Positions 15,736 to 25,768 are shown, counted from the stretch's first letter. The stretch is DNA of 64,000 bases from Opitutus terrae PB90-1 (GCF_000019965.1 NC_010571.1:620001-684000); one strand, 5' to 3'. The notes: a model not told the origin generated them from the sequence alone. Translations and numbers: made by a program.

Positions 15736-16156
15736 GGCCGGTCGCCGCGCTGAGGGCGTTCAGCTTGAGCCATGTATCATGTCGCTGTTGCCAGTTACTC
15801 ACCAACAGCCATTCCAACAACTGTTCGTCTGTCCATTTTGTCGGCGGCTCGGGATAGAGCGGGTGGTCATTCAATTCAGCGTGGATGATTCCGAGCGTAT
15901 CAAGCGCACACAAACAGCGCATTGCGCAAAAATACCCCTGTCGCGGTGTCGGCTGTCCGATGCCGCCTCCGCGCAGGAGCGCGCGCATCAGCGCGTCACA
16001 AGGCAATCGATCAAGCGCCTCGGCCGCCCGAAGCGTAGTCGCCAGCTCGCGCACCGGCAGCTTAAGCCACGCCGGATCGGGCGCTCCGCCCAATTCCTGA
16101 CAACGCAGAGTGAGCCCCTGCAAAGTGCGACCGATTGGCTCCCAATTACGACCCAT
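15716..16156 (-). CDS. Uncharacterised gene directly after jetD (first accessory gene)
   Basis: 146 residues from the ATG at 16156, only 4 nt after the jetD stop codon. The frame is open upstream into jetD, but the spacing favours this start. The sequence is soluble, Leu/Ala-rich and helical (WLKLPVRELATTLRAAEALD, PCDALMRALLRGGG) with a C-terminal KWTDEQLLEWLLVSNWQQRH segment. No motif is recognised. Its tight spacing in the jetABCD operon suggests a Wadjet-associated role, but it could be a passenger. Confidence 0.65.
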   Translation of the reverse strand: MGRNWEPIGRTLQGLTLRCQELGGAPDPAWLKLPVRELATTLRAAEALDRLPCDALMRALLRGGGIGQPTPRQGYFCAMRCLCALDTLGIIHAELNDHPLYPEPPTKWTDEQLLEWLLVSNWQQRHDTWLKLNALSAATGLGLYSG

Positions 16157-16160
16157 GGTT

Positions 16161-17414
16161 TCAAGATAGGCGGTGCGATCGATCGGACACAATCTCAAGG
16201 TCCGACAGCAGCAAGTCCGCCACCGCTTCTTCATGCACCAGTTTGTTGCGCTTCTGCATTGCGGTCGTGAGTTCCGGTGCCCAAGGCGCGTTGAACACTG
16301 CTCCCGTTAAATCTTCCGTTCCAATCGCCGAATTGTAGTCATGTTCTGAATACCGCCACGGCCGGGCATTCAGGCGAGCAATCACACGCGAGGCGATGGC
16401 GAGGCCTTTCCAATCGAAGTCCCCGTGATACCAGATCTCGGTGCCGGCGCGGCGAAGGTGCCCCAGTAGATTCCACGCGGCGGTCTTTGGTTCACCGTCT
16501 ACGCATATAATTGGTGCCGAGCCCGCTCCGAGCTGCCGTGCGGCCAAGGCGACGATCGAAGGATTCTCGCAAACATACACCCTCGGCGGAGCCACCACCT
16601 GTGTCCAGGAGGTGGCCAGCAGGAGGCGCGTCGTGACGTGAATCGGTATCGTCGCGGCATGTGCTGCCGCCAGAATCTCCTCCAACGGTGAAGCGCCGGG
16701 CAGGACAAGATTGAATACGAGAACAGGAGCGCTGAGTTCGTCGCAAACGACGCCTGCCTTCGACCAAAGCTCACGACGCTCGGCCGCATTGAGCGGCATA
16801 GCGCACTGATGGACAACGGAGACGCCCCGCAAGATAATCGTTGCGAGTGGTGAACCTGGATCGAGGGCGTGACTGTTGCCAGCGAGGCGTGCGGCGACGC
16901 TGGCAATGGGCTCGTCCTCGAAAGGCATCTGACGGAGCACGGCGACGGCCTGATCGACCCAATGCCCGGCGATGTCTGCATTCCCTTCGCTCAGGCGTTT
17001 GAGCAAGCCGTCGCGCCGAAGCTGATCCAGCCAGATGTGCAATGAAGGGCCAACCGTTCCCTTCACCCGCTTCCAAAGGTCTTCCCATGCTTGCGCATTT
17101 GCCGCAGCCAGTGCGCGCGTGGGGTCCGGTTGCCCACAGACCGCTTCGAGAACTTCCTCCCAAGTATTCGCCAGACCGGCCGTGCGAAGCTGAATCAAAA
17201 GTGCTTCAGGCGAAACCGACAGGGAGGCGCCGGTGCTGGTTGCCCGGCGGAGCAATTGATCGACAGCCCGCCGCTCTTCCACTGACGGAGTGTCGAGGGT
17301 CAAAGTGCCGGTAAGCGGGCGGCCCAACTCCCGGCGTTCGTTGAGGCGTTCGATGAGCCGACGAAGTTCCGGGCGTCCGAATAAGGCCTGCAGGCGCTCA
17401 CGTTGGGGTGACAT
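16161..17414 (-). CDS. jetD: Wadjet type II nuclease subunit JetD (DUF2399/TIGR02679 family)
   Basis: 417 residues from the ATG at 17414, which overlaps the jetC end by 17 nt. JetD is the Toprim-containing, topoisomerase VI A-like nuclease of the Wadjet complex that cleaves small circular DNA such as plasmids. The N-terminal half carries the DUF2399-associated region (LRRLIERLNERRELGRPLTG). The Toprim domain is visible as VYVCENPSIV (Glu283) and WYHGDFDWKG (Asp332, Asp334), so the metal-binding residues are intact. The end is NKLVHEEAVADLLLSDLEIV, with the conserved helix that follows Toprim. It is the fourth gene of the operon, immediately followed by two extra genes. Confidence 0.88.
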   Translation of the reverse strand: MSPQRERLQALFGRPELRRLIERLNERRELGRPLTGTLTLDTPSVEERRAVDQLLRRATSTGASLSVSPEALLIQLRTAGLANTWEEVLEAVCGQPDPTRALAAANAQAWEDLWKRVKGTVGPSLHIWLDQLRRDGLLKRLSEGNADIAGHWVDQAVAVLRQMPFEDEPIASVAARLAGNSHALDPGSPLATIILRGVSVVHQCAMPLNAAERRELWSKAGVVCDELSAPVLVFNLVLPGASPLEEILAAAHAATIPIHVTTRLLLATSWTQVVAPPRVYVCENPSIVALAARQLGAGSAPIICVDGEPKTAAWNLLGHLRRAGTEIWYHGDFDWKGLAIASRVIARLNARPWRYSEHDYNSAIGTEDLTGAVFNAPWAPELTTAMQKRNKLVHEEAVADLLLSDLEIVSDRSHRLS

Positions 17415-20400
17415 GGGGAGTCGAGCCGTTGTGCCCGCCAGCGGCATAATCAGGCGGATTCGCCAGCACTTTTTGCCGTCCATTCCACACCCAACGGGTC
17501 GCACCCACCGCGTCGATACCGGGATGGGTCGTGAGTTGGTAGATGGCGAGGCCCTTGACGGTCGAATAAGCCCCCCACTCGCGTTCGCTCGTCATGACGA
17601 AATCGAGATCAAACGCTTCCAGCAGTCCCATGCATTTGGCTCGGACTTTCGAGTCGATACCGACAAACACTTCGTCGAGCAGAATCAAACGCGGCGCGTG
17701 TGGTGCCGCCGAACGATAATGCGCCGCGGCGGCGGCCATCTGCGGAACGGTCAGCATCAGCGCTTTCTCGCCGCCCGACCCGGTGCCGTAGCGACGTTTG
17801 GTGAGTTTGTCCCACTTCTCGTTCTGCCGGCGTTCGACGCTAAAGCGGTGCCAAGTGCGATAGTCGAGTGCCTGTCGCAAGTGATCGGCCCACAGTCCGA
17901 GCGGATTGGAATTCCGCGCATCCTTGATGAGGCCGTGTAGAAACTGGCCAAGCTGCGCCCGCTCGTCCGGCGTCCACAGCTCGGGATCGGACAGGAGGAG
18001 CTTTCGAGCTTCTTCAAGACCTTCAGGCACATCTTCCGTGCGGGGCTCCCATTTCAGGCGCATGGAAAGACCGGTGCTGGTCGAACAGCGCACGATCTCG
18101 GCATTCATGTCGGCTACCCGCGACTCCGCATTGCGGATCAAGTCCTGAAGCGCAGTGGCAACTTCGCCGATCAGGTGATTGTCGATGACTTCGCGCTCGC
18201 GCTCTGTCAACACGCGCTCCTGAGTGGCGATTTCGGTTGCAACAGCCGCGTGCAATTGTCCCAACCGCATCGGTCCGCCGTGGAAAGCGCAAGTAACGAC
18301 CCCGAGACTGTCATCCGCATACTGCATCTGTGGCTGGTAGCCACGCCCGCCCAGCGAGGTCTGCAATTCCGTGAAGTGCTGGAGCAACGCGGTCTGCCGG
18401 TTGCGCCACGCATTATCGTCAGCCGCGATGTCGCGCAGAGTGCGTTCGATGTCGCGCGCGATTTCAACCGAACGTGTGACGGACCAGGCATCCGCCTCAA
18501 TCGGGGCAAAGGTCGGATGGGCGTCGCCGAATAGTCCGTGATGGGCGAACAAGCGCACCTTGTCGATGGCGGCGGCTCGATCCCGGACGATGTCGTTGAG
18601 TTGAGCATTGAGCTGCTGTAATTGCTGGATCGCGAGCTTGGCATCGGTGCGGGCGTCGACGAGCGCGTCATTGGCCTCGGTCGCCGCCTTCTCCGCTGCC
18701 GCATGGGCGATATTGGCCGTGGCGATCTTCGTTTGCAGCGCCTCCACCGAGGCCCCGACGTTTTCATGCAGCGTGTTGAATCGGGCTTGAGCCTGCACCG
18801 ATTCCTTTTCGGTTTCAGCCCGGCGCTGTTCGGCCGCTTCGAGTTCTTCCCGCGCTCGGATTACCTCGCAAGCCGCCAGTTCGACCTGTTCTCGGGCTTC
18901 GTTCCATAGCCGGGCGGTGGGCCAAAATTCCGCGAGTTTGAGACGATACTCCTGCCACACTACACGCAGCGTCTCCGGTTTGTCCTGCCACGCGGTCAAA
19001 CCGAGGTCGGCTGCTGCGGAATTACGCTGCGTGGATGCTTCTTGGGTTTTTCGTCGGGCCACTTCCGTGACCTCTTGGGCATCGGCATATTCCTTGCGCG
19101 CGAGGCTCAGACGATCGCGCGCTCCGGCCCTCCGGACAAGCGCGTCGGCAATCGCCGTGTCGGTCGGTGCGCCGAGGCGTTCAGCCCGAATTGCTTCGAC
19201 GCGGGTCGTGACTAGTTCCGCACGCTTCGCTGCGGCCAGTTCGTTTTGCGCCGTCAGCGTCGCGGTCTCTGTTGCAATTTCCGCGAGTCGCCGCTGTCGC
19301 TCGGCTTCGCGCGCGCCCTGACCCAAATGCTGCGCGGCAACCTTCTGACCGCGGCCATGAATCGGCCCAAGCCTCCAGCTCCCATCGAGACTTACCCAGT
19401 GTTCGCCCGTGTCGCGTCCGGCGCTTATCTGTTGCAGCGCAGATTCGACCGCATCCGCCGTTAGCACGTCGGATCGATTGACCGGAACAGCCGCGCGAAG
19501 CCACTGCGTCAGTGTCGGTCCCAGGGGGACGCCGTTACCAGAGCCAATAAAACTGTCGCAGGCCTCCTGTGGCACGAGTCTACCCGTCGGCGTGATAAGT
19601 GCATCGAGCAAGACTGCCGACTCTAGCGCGGCCTCCAAGCGGGCTCGCTCCTCGCCAGTGAGATTTTCTTGGAAATCGCAAACTTCCCAGAGCGGGGCAC
19701 CCGCAATTTGGCTCCGCACGTTGGGGTCTCGGGTAACGGGCATCGGCGGCGGCAAGTGCCGTCCGCCTTCGAGTTCGGTTCGTTCCAAGGCAAGTCCGGC
19801 GAGTTGTTGTTTCAACCGGTCGATTTCCTGTTCGACACCGGCGAGCTCGCCGCACCGTTCGCCCTCCGCCTCCGCGGAGGCCGCTTCCATCACGGCGGGT
19901 AGCGTGCGGTCGGACGGATCGCCGGTTTCAAGCCAGCGACCCAACGCATCGTTCAAGGCCGCAACATCGGGCGGACGCAGCCAGGTCAAGGCCGTCTTCC
20001 ATCTGGCGTATTCCTTGAGCAACGTTTCGCCGGCATTCGCGAGTTCGGCATCGAGCATCCGCTCATTCTCTCGCTCTCCGGAAACACGGGTTTCAGCGTG
20101 ATTCTCGCGTTCTTGCGCCTGCGCCAGTTCGGCCTGGGCTTTGAGGCACGCGGCTTGGAGAACCTCAAGTTGGGCAACGGCACGGTCACGATGTTGCACA
20201 CGATCGCCGAGCGCTTTCTCCGCATGCGCCAGCCATCCGGCTTGGCTCGGCCATGTCGTGAGGTCGGGAACGTGGCGTTCGTGGTCCTCCAAAAACGCCG
20301 CCGCCTTAGCTGCAATGTCCGCGCTCTGGAGCACGGCGGAAATCTGGATACGCGTGTCTTCGGCACGCTTTTCCTGCCGCGTGTGCTCCGTTTCCGTTAC

Positions 20401-21501
20401 GGACAAGCGGGTTTCGCGGGACATCTTGTCCGCCGTGCGCGTAACGAGCTGCTCCTTCCACGATGCGGCCTGGCTGCGCGCGTTCTCCAACGCAATCGCG
20501 TCGCGCTGAAACGGGCTATCACGGAGCGCTTCCATCTGCGAGGTCGCCTCTTGTTTGGCGAGATCCGCCGCCGTCTTCTTTGCCTCCGCCTCTGTGATCC
20601 TTCCCTCCGCTTGTTCCTTTTGCCGGGTCTGGTCGGCGATCCCACGGTTGGTCTCCTCGTAGCGAGAATGCTGTGTGCGGACCCCTTCGGCCCTACGCCG
20701 CACGGCGACCTGCAGGTAGCGTTGGTAGTCCTGCAAAAACTTTCCCACTTCGGCGTGGATGTCTCGGTGGGTCTGTAGATCAGCCCGGATCGAGTCCAGG
20801 TTCCGGAATGACTCCGCTACGTCCTTGACCAGCGTTTCCCCAAGCGGAGGCAGCGCGTCGCTCAACGCAGCGGAGAGACGGTCTTCGTCGAGCTTGCGGG
20901 CAAGCTGCGGCGCGCGCAGACGAATGAGTAATTCAATCAGCGAGTCGTAGCGGAGCTTAAGGCCGAACAAGAGTTCATCCACCCGCTTCCGATAGTCCTC
21001 CACCCGGCGAAACAAGGAAGTCTCGCCCAAGGCCAGCTCAAGTTGATCTCGGCTAAGCGGCTGACGCTGATCGGTAAGAAGCCGGAAATCCTTTCCGACC
21101 CGCAGGTGCGTCGCGAAATACCAGCGGTTAGGCAGCCCGTCGACGCCGCGAATCGCGCGCATCCCGCAACCCAACGTCACGAATTCAGCGGTGCCATCCG
21201 CTTTCCTTCGGCCAAACTCGATCCACGTGTAGCCGAGCCGGTCGTCGTAGTCGTTCATCAGGAGATGCCACGCCATGGCGCGGGCGGGATCGCCATCCGG
21301 CTCGACGCGATGCGAACTGATTTCGCCGTCGAAAAGAAAGGGAAGCTGCAAAGCGAGCACCCGCGACTTGCCGGTCCCGTTGTTCCCGCGCAACAGCAGC
21401 CGCCCGTGGTCGAACCAAAACTCCTGATCCTCGTATTTATAGAGATTGATGAGACCGCTGCGCAGCGGCTTGAACCGTTCGGATGTGGGTTCGGGAAGCA
21501 T
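17398..21501 (-). CDS. jetC: Wadjet type II SMC-like ATPase JetC (TIGR02680 family)
   Basis: 1367 residues. This is the SMC/MukB-like motor that extrudes DNA loops in the Wadjet complex. Walker A is at residues 39-46 (GNNGTGKS). Long coiled coils occupy the middle (for example EQAEGRITEAEAKKTAADLA and RAREELEAAEQRRAETEKES). Near the C-terminus are the ABC signature GTGSGGEKALMLT and Walker B RLILLDEVFVGIDS with its catalytic Glu. Length and motif order match TIGR02680. It starts 5 nt after jetB and overlaps jetD. No frameshift is seen over 4.1 kb, so the motor is intact. Confidence 0.93.
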   Translation of the reverse strand: MLPEPTSERFKPLRSGLINLYKYEDQEFWFDHGRLLLRGNNGTGKSRVLALQLPFLFDGEISSHRVEPDGDPARAMAWHLLMNDYDDRLGYTWIEFGRRKADGTAEFVTLGCGMRAIRGVDGLPNRWYFATHLRVGKDFRLLTDQRQPLSRDQLELALGETSLFRRVEDYRKRVDELLFGLKLRYDSLIELLIRLRAPQLARKLDEDRLSAALSDALPPLGETLVKDVAESFRNLDSIRADLQTHRDIHAEVGKFLQDYQRYLQVAVRRRAEGVRTQHSRYEETNRGIADQTRQKEQAEGRITEAEAKKTAADLAKQEATSQMEALRDSPFQRDAIALENARSQAASWKEQLVTRTADKMSRETRLSVTETEHTRQEKRAEDTRIQISAVLQSADIAAKAAAFLEDHERHVPDLTTWPSQAGWLAHAEKALGDRVQHRDRAVAQLEVLQAACLKAQAELAQAQERENHAETRVSGERENERMLDAELANAGETLLKEYARWKTALTWLRPPDVAALNDALGRWLETGDPSDRTLPAVMEAASAEAEGERCGELAGVEQEIDRLKQQLAGLALERTELEGGRHLPPPMPVTRDPNVRSQIAGAPLWEVCDFQENLTGEERARLEAALESAVLLDALITPTGRLVPQEACDSFIGSGNGVPLGPTLTQWLRAAVPVNRSDVLTADAVESALQQISAGRDTGEHWVSLDGSWRLGPIHGRGQKVAAQHLGQGAREAERQRRLAEIATETATLTAQNELAAAKRAELVTTRVEAIRAERLGAPTDTAIADALVRRAGARDRLSLARKEYADAQEVTEVARRKTQEASTQRNSAAADLGLTAWQDKPETLRVVWQEYRLKLAEFWPTARLWNEAREQVELAACEVIRAREELEAAEQRRAETEKESVQAQARFNTLHENVGASVEALQTKIATANIAHAAAEKAATEANDALVDARTDAKLAIQQLQQLNAQLNDIVRDRAAAIDKVRLFAHHGLFGDAHPTFAPIEADAWSVTRSVEIARDIERTLRDIAADDNAWRNRQTALLQHFTELQTSLGGRGYQPQMQYADDSLGVVTCAFHGGPMRLGQLHAAVATEIATQERVLTEREREVIDNHLIGEVATALQDLIRNAESRVADMNAEIVRCSTSTGLSMRLKWEPRTEDVPEGLEEARKLLLSDPELWTPDERAQLGQFLHGLIKDARNSNPLGLWADHLRQALDYRTWHRFSVERRQNEKWDKLTKRRYGTGSGGEKALMLTVPQMAAAAAHYRSAAPHAPRLILLDEVFVGIDSKVRAKCMGLLEAFDLDFVMTSEREWGAYSTVKGLAIYQLTTHPGIDAVGATRWVWNGRQKVLANPPDYAAGGHNGSTPHVTPT

Positions 21502-21506
21502 GGCGG

Positions 21507-22745
21507 TTACGCGACGCTATGCGCGGTTTCAAGCGGAGCACGAAGCCGGAAACGATGGATCGCCGGCATCGGCACGACGCCGTCGCGGATGATGCGGACC
21601 AAGCCCAGTCCGGCGAGCCGGGCCACAATTTCCCGAGCGAACTCGTGCTCATGGCCGGCGACGGTAGCCTCGCGGCGCCAGCGGCTGCGGTGCTCGACCG
21701 CCTTGGCCGCGACAAAATCCGCGATAGCGGGCATCGGCACGACCGAGCCTTCGGACTCGCTCCGGCGTGCCGCCAGAAATTCGGCAACAAGGATTGTAGC
21801 GTGACCGTCGGTGCCTTCCTCGGGCATTCCAACATCCGAGCAGTCGCCAAATGGATCAGTCAGGGCGAACCCTTCCGCCCGCTCCTCGGGGACGAAACCG
21901 GTTGCCTCGGCCAGTTGGCCGACCAAGTGCCAGCGCTGGCGCAAGAGGTAGGCCTGTTCTTCCGCGGGCAGTTCGCGGTAGTAGATGACGGGATCATCCA
22001 ACAGTCGCCGGACCAGTCCCAGCCGAATGCGGCGGTTGCGTTGTTCATCGGTGTCAATGAGCGGCTCTTCTACCAGCGCGGCGAGTTGCTCGTCGAGAGT
22101 CTCGGCCGGCACCAAGCTTGGCGCGCGACGGCCGGCGAAAAGTCGCGAAAGCACGATATGGCGGACGTTATAGAGAACATCTGCCGCACGATCATAGACG
22201 AAGCGATCTTCAGCGCCATCGAGTCGGCGCAATACCTGCCATGCGAGCAACAAGCGCACGACCTGCACCAGATCACGGCGCTCGTCGGGGCTTTCCATGC
22301 GAAACGCCATGCCGGCGGCAACCAATGTGGTGTCCTGGTTCCACAAGTTGACCACCTGATCGGCGACGCGCCCCAGGGTTGTCTGGCGCTCCTCGCGAAC
22401 GAGCACAGCAAGCGCGAGGCATAGCAAAACGTATCGACGGCGGGTGAACGGCTCATTGCTCCGGTCGTCCTGGGCCGGACGCGAAGCATCGGCGAGGTCG
22501 GCTGGTGTCTTCCGCAAGCGTGCAAAATCTGCCGTGACGTCCAAGCTCCAGCCGGCCTGGCGCGAGAACCATTCACGCAGATCGTCGGCGTGTCGGCGCA
22601 CCCGCGTGAATTCGGTCGCATCGGCAGGGTCTTCGGCCAATAGGAGAGGCTTGCGCAGCAAAGCGCGCAACGCCCGCCGACGGTCTTCGACTCGCAGGTG
22701 GTCCAGGACCGCGGCTTCGCCAGGCGGTGGTGTGGCAACACTCAT
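21507..22745 (-). CDS. jetB: Wadjet type II subunit JetB (DUF2398/TIGR02678 family)
   Basis: 412 residues. The N-terminal LRVEDRRRALRALLRKPLLL and the central RRRYVLLCLALAVLVREERQ region match the TIGR02678 family, which in type II Wadjet takes the place of the KITE-type winged-helix subunit. The C-terminal winged-helix-like segment reads GHEHEFAREIVARLAGLGLV then RIIRDGVVPMPAI. Start and jetA stop overlap by 4 nt (ATGA), and the stop is 5 nt before jetC. Its expected role is to bridge JetA and the JetC heads. Confidence 0.88.
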   Translation of the reverse strand: MSVATPPPGEAAVLDHLRVEDRRRALRALLRKPLLLAEDPADATEFTRVRRHADDLREWFSRQAGWSLDVTADFARLRKTPADLADASRPAQDDRSNEPFTRRRYVLLCLALAVLVREERQTTLGRVADQVVNLWNQDTTLVAAGMAFRMESPDERRDLVQVVRLLLAWQVLRRLDGAEDRFVYDRAADVLYNVRHIVLSRLFAGRRAPSLVPAETLDEQLAALVEEPLIDTDEQRNRRIRLGLVRRLLDDPVIYYRELPAEEQAYLLRQRWHLVGQLAEATGFVPEERAEGFALTDPFGDCSDVGMPEEGTDGHATILVAEFLAARRSESEGSVVPMPAIADFVAAKAVEHRSRWRREATVAGHEHEFAREIVARLAGLGLVRIIRDGVVPMPAIHRFRLRAPLETAHSVA

Positions 22746-24340
22746 GCGGAAAGGGCTACGGTTTGCCCGACGACGTCCGTAGCGGCAGGAGCGTTGAGAT
22801 CCGTGATCGTGACGAGGAAATCCGGCCCCCGCAGGGTGCCGACTTCGGTTTCGACCGTAGCCAGCGGCGTGCCCGTGGCCGGCGTTTCGAGCACGATCAC
22901 CAACGAACCATCTTCGGAAGTCGCTTCAACGGATTCGCCCGGTTTGGACACGCTTGCATTGGCTTCGCCCAGGAGATCGAGCAAAAGGTCGAGTTCCCGC
23001 TCTTTCAGCACTGGCAGGGCAGACAGTCGACGCGGTTGTCCTGTGGCGAGGGTGCGCCGAGCCGCTGCCGCAAGCTCCTCCTCTTCGGTGGCGAGTTGCG
23101 CCAAGCGCGCGCGCTCTGCGGAACGATCAATGACGGCGCGCACCGGGCCGCGCGGAGTCGAACGCCCCACCGCTCGCAACCGCGGTGTCAGGTAGAACGG
23201 CGGTGCCTCGGTCCACGACGTGCGGGAATTGGCGCCCTCGCTCTCCCATGCAGCTAACGTATCCTCGTTCACGCGAAGGTGGCGCGCCGGCGTGAGGCCA
23301 AACGCGGCCCGCCATAGGCGATGTAGGTCGTCGTTGGCTGGGCACGCTGCGAACCACCGCGCCAGCGTGATGAAGTCGGTTGCGCGATCAGTGCGACTGG
23401 CCCGCTGGTCGTTGAGCCGGCGCACCGTTTCCAACAAGGCGGGAATCGCGGCTCGCGCCCGGCCACGTAGAATCTCCGCCTGAGATGGCGCCTCCAATTC
23501 GCCGAGGAACCATCGGCGCAGTCCCTGCCAGCGGAGTTGCCATTGTTCGCGCGCCGCGGCCCGCTGGCGTTCGTCAGGCTGCAAGGCATCGACCAAGTCC
23601 GCCTCCGCTGCGGCATCGAGCGCCCGGTCGATGCCACCGGCCTCGATGTGGCGGAGGCTGGTGCTGACGCGGAAGGTGGCCAGCACAAGTTCGCCGACAA
23701 ACCGTTCAAGATAGCTCAACAACGCCTCCTTGTGCTGGAGAAACAGGTCCAATTCAGACGACGGAGCGTCGATGCTGCGCTGCACAGTGCGCATGAAAGA
23801 CTGTGCGCGGGTTACAAGTTGGTGGAACCGGTCGGCGAGTTCGCGCAGGGCGCGAACGGCCTTTGCGGTGTCGAGGTCCCCGTTGGCGAGAAGACGCTGC
23901 AATTCATCAAGCGTTTCTTGAATGCTGCGGAGCGCGGTCGTCTGTAGTTCGCCAGGCCGCAGGAAGTGCAGGTCGAACGCGGTGAGTGCCTGTTCGGTCG
24001 CCTCGCCTGCCATCGTGAATTGATACAGGAATCGTGGCCGTTTGAATTCCTCCACCGTTTGCACCTCGGAGTTGTCCTGGCTCGCGTCCAAGTTTCCCCA
24101 CTTGTGAAGTTGTTCGAGGGCCAGGCTCAGTTCTTCGACATCGGGGAGCGCAGAACCGTTCACCAACCGATCGGCTACCTCAGCGGGACGAAGCGAAATC
24201 TCGAAATGTTCCTTCGCCTGTCCAAAGACACGGAGGATCGCGCGATAGAAATCGACCTTGGGTGCGGCCAAGTGATGGAACGTCTGGTAGCCGCCGGGCG
24301 GGCATTCCAAATCATCTCGCTGTGGTTCCGCCTGATTCAT
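22742..24340 (-). CDS. jetA: Wadjet type II subunit JetA (DUF2397/TIGR02677 family)
   Basis: 532 residues from the ATG at 24340 (MNQAEPQRDD); an ATG 54 nt further upstream is possible. The segments YRAILRVFGQAKEHFEISLR, LPDVEELSLALEQLHKWGNL and RPRFLYQFTMAGEATEQAL are the N-terminal winged-helix region typical of TIGR02677, the kleisin-like subunit of type II Wadjet. A helical middle and a C-terminal region with ERELDLLLDLLGEA follow. It is the first gene of the operon; the promoter must lie in the 24.35-24.79 kb gap shared with the divergent gene at 24794. Confidence 0.88.
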   Translation of the reverse strand: MNQAEPQRDDLECPPGGYQTFHHLAAPKVDFYRAILRVFGQAKEHFEISLRPAEVADRLVNGSALPDVEELSLALEQLHKWGNLDASQDNSEVQTVEEFKRPRFLYQFTMAGEATEQALTAFDLHFLRPGELQTTALRSIQETLDELQRLLANGDLDTAKAVRALRELADRFHQLVTRAQSFMRTVQRSIDAPSSELDLFLQHKEALLSYLERFVGELVLATFRVSTSLRHIEAGGIDRALDAAAEADLVDALQPDERQRAAAREQWQLRWQGLRRWFLGELEAPSQAEILRGRARAAIPALLETVRRLNDQRASRTDRATDFITLARWFAACPANDDLHRLWRAAFGLTPARHLRVNEDTLAAWESEGANSRTSWTEAPPFYLTPRLRAVGRSTPRGPVRAVIDRSAERARLAQLATEEEELAAAARRTLATGQPRRLSALPVLKERELDLLLDLLGEANASVSKPGESVEATSEDGSLVIVLETPATGTPLATVETEVGTLRGPDFLVTITDLNAPAATDVVGQTVALSA

Positions 24341-24793
24341 GACACCTTCAGGCCGAATGGGCAACGAGTGACAAGCAAACCGAACCCGCGGCAATCGGCG
24401 GCGGGCGAAACGACCGGCGAGCCGACATGCAGCCAGTTGTTCATTCGGACGAGCGAATAGGAACTATTCTACAAGAATTGTGTTGGGATCCATTACAAAA
24501 ATGTGCACATCGCCACCGAACGAGTTTCCGCACCGGTCGATCTGCACCAATGTTTGGAAAAGAAAACGCCCCGGTTGTTATGCCGAAGCGCTGGCCCGCA
24601 GATGATCGAGACAGGACTTGTGGAGCCTTGCAATGGTCGAACGGCAGACCGACGGCCAAATCATCCGTCCTGACGAGCGGGCAGACAGGGACACGACTCG
24701 AGTTGCTGCCGCGTCTTCTCTATCTTTTCGGCCAGCAGCTTTGGTTCAGATATCAGCGTTGCGATGGAGAGTTGGTCGCTGTAGATCGATATC
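24341..24793. other. Divergent intergenic region between jetA and the nuclease-like gene
   Basis: About 450 bp that must contain the promoters of both flanking genes. No clear coding sequence, palindrome or terminator was found. It is visibly less GC-rich around 24460-24500 (AACTATTCTACAAGAATTG). Confidence 0.5.
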
Positions 24794-25768
24794 GTGGCTG
24801 AAGGCGATTCCGAGTGGGAAACACTGGTTTGGGGATTGGAAAACATCCTTGCGGAGTATGGTATTTCGGTGGCCGTGCATGGTGCCTTTGAGGAGGCGGC
24901 ACTCACGCTTACGGAACTCGAAGAGTTCCGAAAGAACCCAATGGCCTGCGACTGTTCGGCCGATCCCCGCGAGAAGTGGCGGAGAGCAATGAGTTTGGCT
25001 GACCTAGCCGAAAAGGTCTTGCTGGCGAGGACGCATTCTGACTTTGGGGCATTGATACCGCACTTGAGGCTACTCGGTGGGTTGGCGGACCTTTCTCAGT
25101 TCTCCACGACGCTCAAAGAGAATCAGGATAACAATAAGGTGTTCGAGCTCTATGTGGCGGCGATGGCGCTCCACGCTTTAACACAGTGCACAGTAGACCA
25201 CCCGGAGGAATCGGACGGGACCAATCCCGACGTCATGGGCCGTTTCAACGGCAGGACCTGGGCGATCGCCTGCAAGGCAATGCACTCAACAAATCCCAAG
25301 ACGTTTTGTGAACGAGTTCGTGAGGGCGTAGATCAAATTGAGGCAAGCGCAGCTGAGCGAGGGTTGGTGGTCGTGAACATGAAGAACACGTTCGACCACG
25401 ACGCCCTGTGGCCGGCGAAAATTATCGATGGCAACTATCATCTCGGCGGACTGCGTTCGGTTGCGCATGCTCGTGAATTGCTGCTGCCGATCTATCAGAC
25501 GCTGCAGGCGGGCGTCTTCGAGGTCTATGGATCGGAACGCTCATTCTACGAGCATCTCTTTAAGGGCAAGAAAGCCGCCTCGTACGTACTGCTCATATTT
25601 TCAACCGTCTGCGGCTTTCCGGGTCCAGCGTTCATGCCGGTGAAGACCATTAACTGCTTGTGTCATGGGCACGACGCCGAGGCCGAGCAACTTGCCGAGC
25701 AGCTCAACATGGCTCTGCACAATAAGCCGCATGATCCCGTAGTGCATGGGGAAGAACAGCCAGGGTAA
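24794..25768 (+). CDS. PD-(D/E)xK-like nuclease candidate
   Basis: 324 residues from GTG 24794. The central region KVFELYVAAMALHAL, then GTNPDVMGRFNGRTWAIACK and VREGVDQIEASAAERGLVVV, has the layout of a restriction-endonuclease fold: a Glu in the first helix, Asp in PDV, and a Lys in the following strand. The usual acidic residue before the Lys is replaced (IACK), so activity is uncertain. No other domain is seen; the C-terminus is LAEQLNMALHNKPHD. It is divergent from jetA and shares its promoter region, but it is not a known Wadjet component. It could be a stand-alone defence or anti-plasmid gene. Confidence 0.55.
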   Translation: MAEGDSEWETLVWGLENILAEYGISVAVHGAFEEAALTLTELEEFRKNPMACDCSADPREKWRRAMSLADLAEKVLLARTHSDFGALIPHLRLLGGLADLSQFSTTLKENQDNNKVFELYVAAMALHALTQCTVDHPEESDGTNPDVMGRFNGRTWAIACKAMHSTNPKTFCERVREGVDQIEASAAERGLVVVNMKNTFDHDALWPAKIIDGNYHLGGLRSVAHARELLLPIYQTLQAGVFEVYGSERSFYEHLFKGKKAASYVLLIFSTVCGFPGPAFMPVKTINCLCHGHDAEAEQLAEQLNMALHNKPHDPVVHGEEQPG

